A stretch of 40,660 nucleotides of DNA from Methanocalculus taiwanensis (GTDB taxonomy: Archaea; Halobacteriota; Methanomicrobia; Methanomicrobiales; Methanocorpusculaceae), in contig NZ_VOTZ01000023.1 of the NCBI RefSeq assembly GCF_024372745.1, positions 1 through 40,660 on the forward strand. The letters run 5' to 3'. The notes beneath the pieces were generated by a model. The model saw only the letters and a list, made by a program, of their open reading frames with translations, had not been told where the DNA came from and made no database searches. Position 1 is the first letter of the stretch, and the number at the start of each line of letters is the position of its first letter. A program made the position numbers and the translations under genes. Of the stretch, positions 40,329-40,660 are shown piece after piece.

Positions 40329-40660
40329 TCAACTAACATGATTAACTTCCTCCTTTTTATGCTCTTGCTCTTCAATGAGATGGATGTACTCTTGAACCAA
40401 TCGCTCGCTCATTTCCAGTGTTCGAGCAATTTCTACCTGTTTCATCTTCCCATACAACATCCTCACCTTCTTAAATGACTTGATATATCGGTCACAGGCC
40501 TCCTCAGTATGCTGAGTCATCCGTGCAATATCTGGTGTTGGAATGTTCTGGAGGAACTTCTCGATAATCACTTTCTTATGCGTGAGCGATGGACCGATAT
40601 CATGGATTGTCCCACGATAGGGCAGGATAACCCCATGTTCAGCCTGATATTCCCGGATAT
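40329..40660 (-). CDS. C-terminal part of a DUF1670-like protein, cut by window edge
   Basis: The frame is open from the window edge to a TGA at 40329, giving 110 visible residues (the GTG at 40571 is internal). The segments PYRGTIHDIGPSLTHK, IPTPDIARMTQHTEEACDRYIKSF and VEIARTLEMSERLVQEYIHL look like a helix-turn-helix-containing C-terminus and resemble DUF1670 proteins that occur in many copies in methanogens. From memory these are of unknown function and may be linked to mobile elements; the rest of the gene lies outside the window, so its integrity cannot be judged. It is convergent with the Agl23-type gene, 35 bases apart. Confidence 0.55.
   Translation of the reverse strand, partial: IREYQAEHGVILPYRGTIHDIGPSLTHKKVIIEKFLQNIPTPDIARMTQHTEEACDRYIKSFKKVRMLYGKMKQVEIARTLEMSERLVQEYIHLIEEQEHKKEEVNHVS

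Noticed and set aside
1-40660. tRNA, rRNA, CRISPR arrays, insertion-sequence termini
   Set aside because: Gaps between genes were read; none showed a tRNA-like cloverleaf, regularly spaced repeats or terminal inverted repeats with flanking duplications.

Overview
The window is chromosomal DNA of a hydrogenotrophic methanogenic archaeon, most likely a member of the Methanomicrobiales. The evidence is an FwdF-type polyferredoxin, formylmethanofuran:tetrahydromethanopterin formyltransferase, methanogenesis marker protein 11, the Aks enzymes of coenzyme B synthesis, archaeal translation genes (aEF1A, S10, archaeal PheST and TrpRS, a homodimer-type tRNA splicing endonuclease), archaeal CobT/CobZ/CobS, TATA/BRE promoters, T-run terminators and a PGF-CTERM surface protein. 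Base composition is near balanced, genes are densely packed, and start/stop overlaps of the ATGA type are common. I cannot name the genus.

Layout. 1-1219 (minus): the 5' end of an HdrC-like gene and an eight-cluster polyferredoxin. 1220-1681: a divergent regulatory region with two dyads. 1682-2563: ftr. 2813-10469: eight overlapping plus-strand genes (mmp11, radical SAM, IorA-like TPP enzyme, aksA, aksD, aksE, an unrecognised 267-codon gene, aksF). This is the most interesting part of the window. Four homologues of known coenzyme B chain-extension enzymes are locked into one operon with four proteins whose jobs are not settled. The known pathway still lacks assigned enzymes for 2-oxosuberate decarboxylation, thiol formation, threonine coupling and phosphorylation. 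10530-13738: endonuclease IV, a PGF-CTERM protein (minus) and endA. 13749-18059: trpS, pheS, pheT. 18065-21051: hisF (minus), ahcY (plus), ogg (minus). 21057-23156 (minus): a degenerate N6-methylase/specificity-like protein with a C-terminal HEPN-type motif. 23228-24043: a lipoprotein and a small, probably leaderless membrane protein. 24160-27181: two phenylacetate-CoA ligase paralogues and a double-ACT protein in one overlapping operon. 27187-28945 (minus): a PII-like protein and two DUF1538 membrane proteins. 29091-33236 (minus): an HPS-RraA fusion, a nitroreductase, a DUF3821 surface protein and a TraB-family membrane protein. 33229-35379 (minus): a YkgJ-type Cys-cluster protein, GMP synthase glutaminase subunit and cobT, divergent from cobZ-cobS (35392-36560). 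36571-36876: a small Cys-rich protein (minus). 37036-40293: tuf, rps10 and an Agl23-type membrane glycosyltransferase. 40329-40660: the C-terminal part of a DUF1670-like protein that runs off the window.

The genes cover the C1 reduction pathway and its electron carriers, coenzyme B supply (the thiol cofactor of methyl-coenzyme M reductase), cobamide assembly, activated-methyl-cycle by-product removal, DNA base-lesion repair and translation. I saw no tRNA, rRNA, CRISPR array, insertion-sequence ends or obvious genomic island. All family names come from reading motifs and from memory; no database was searched.
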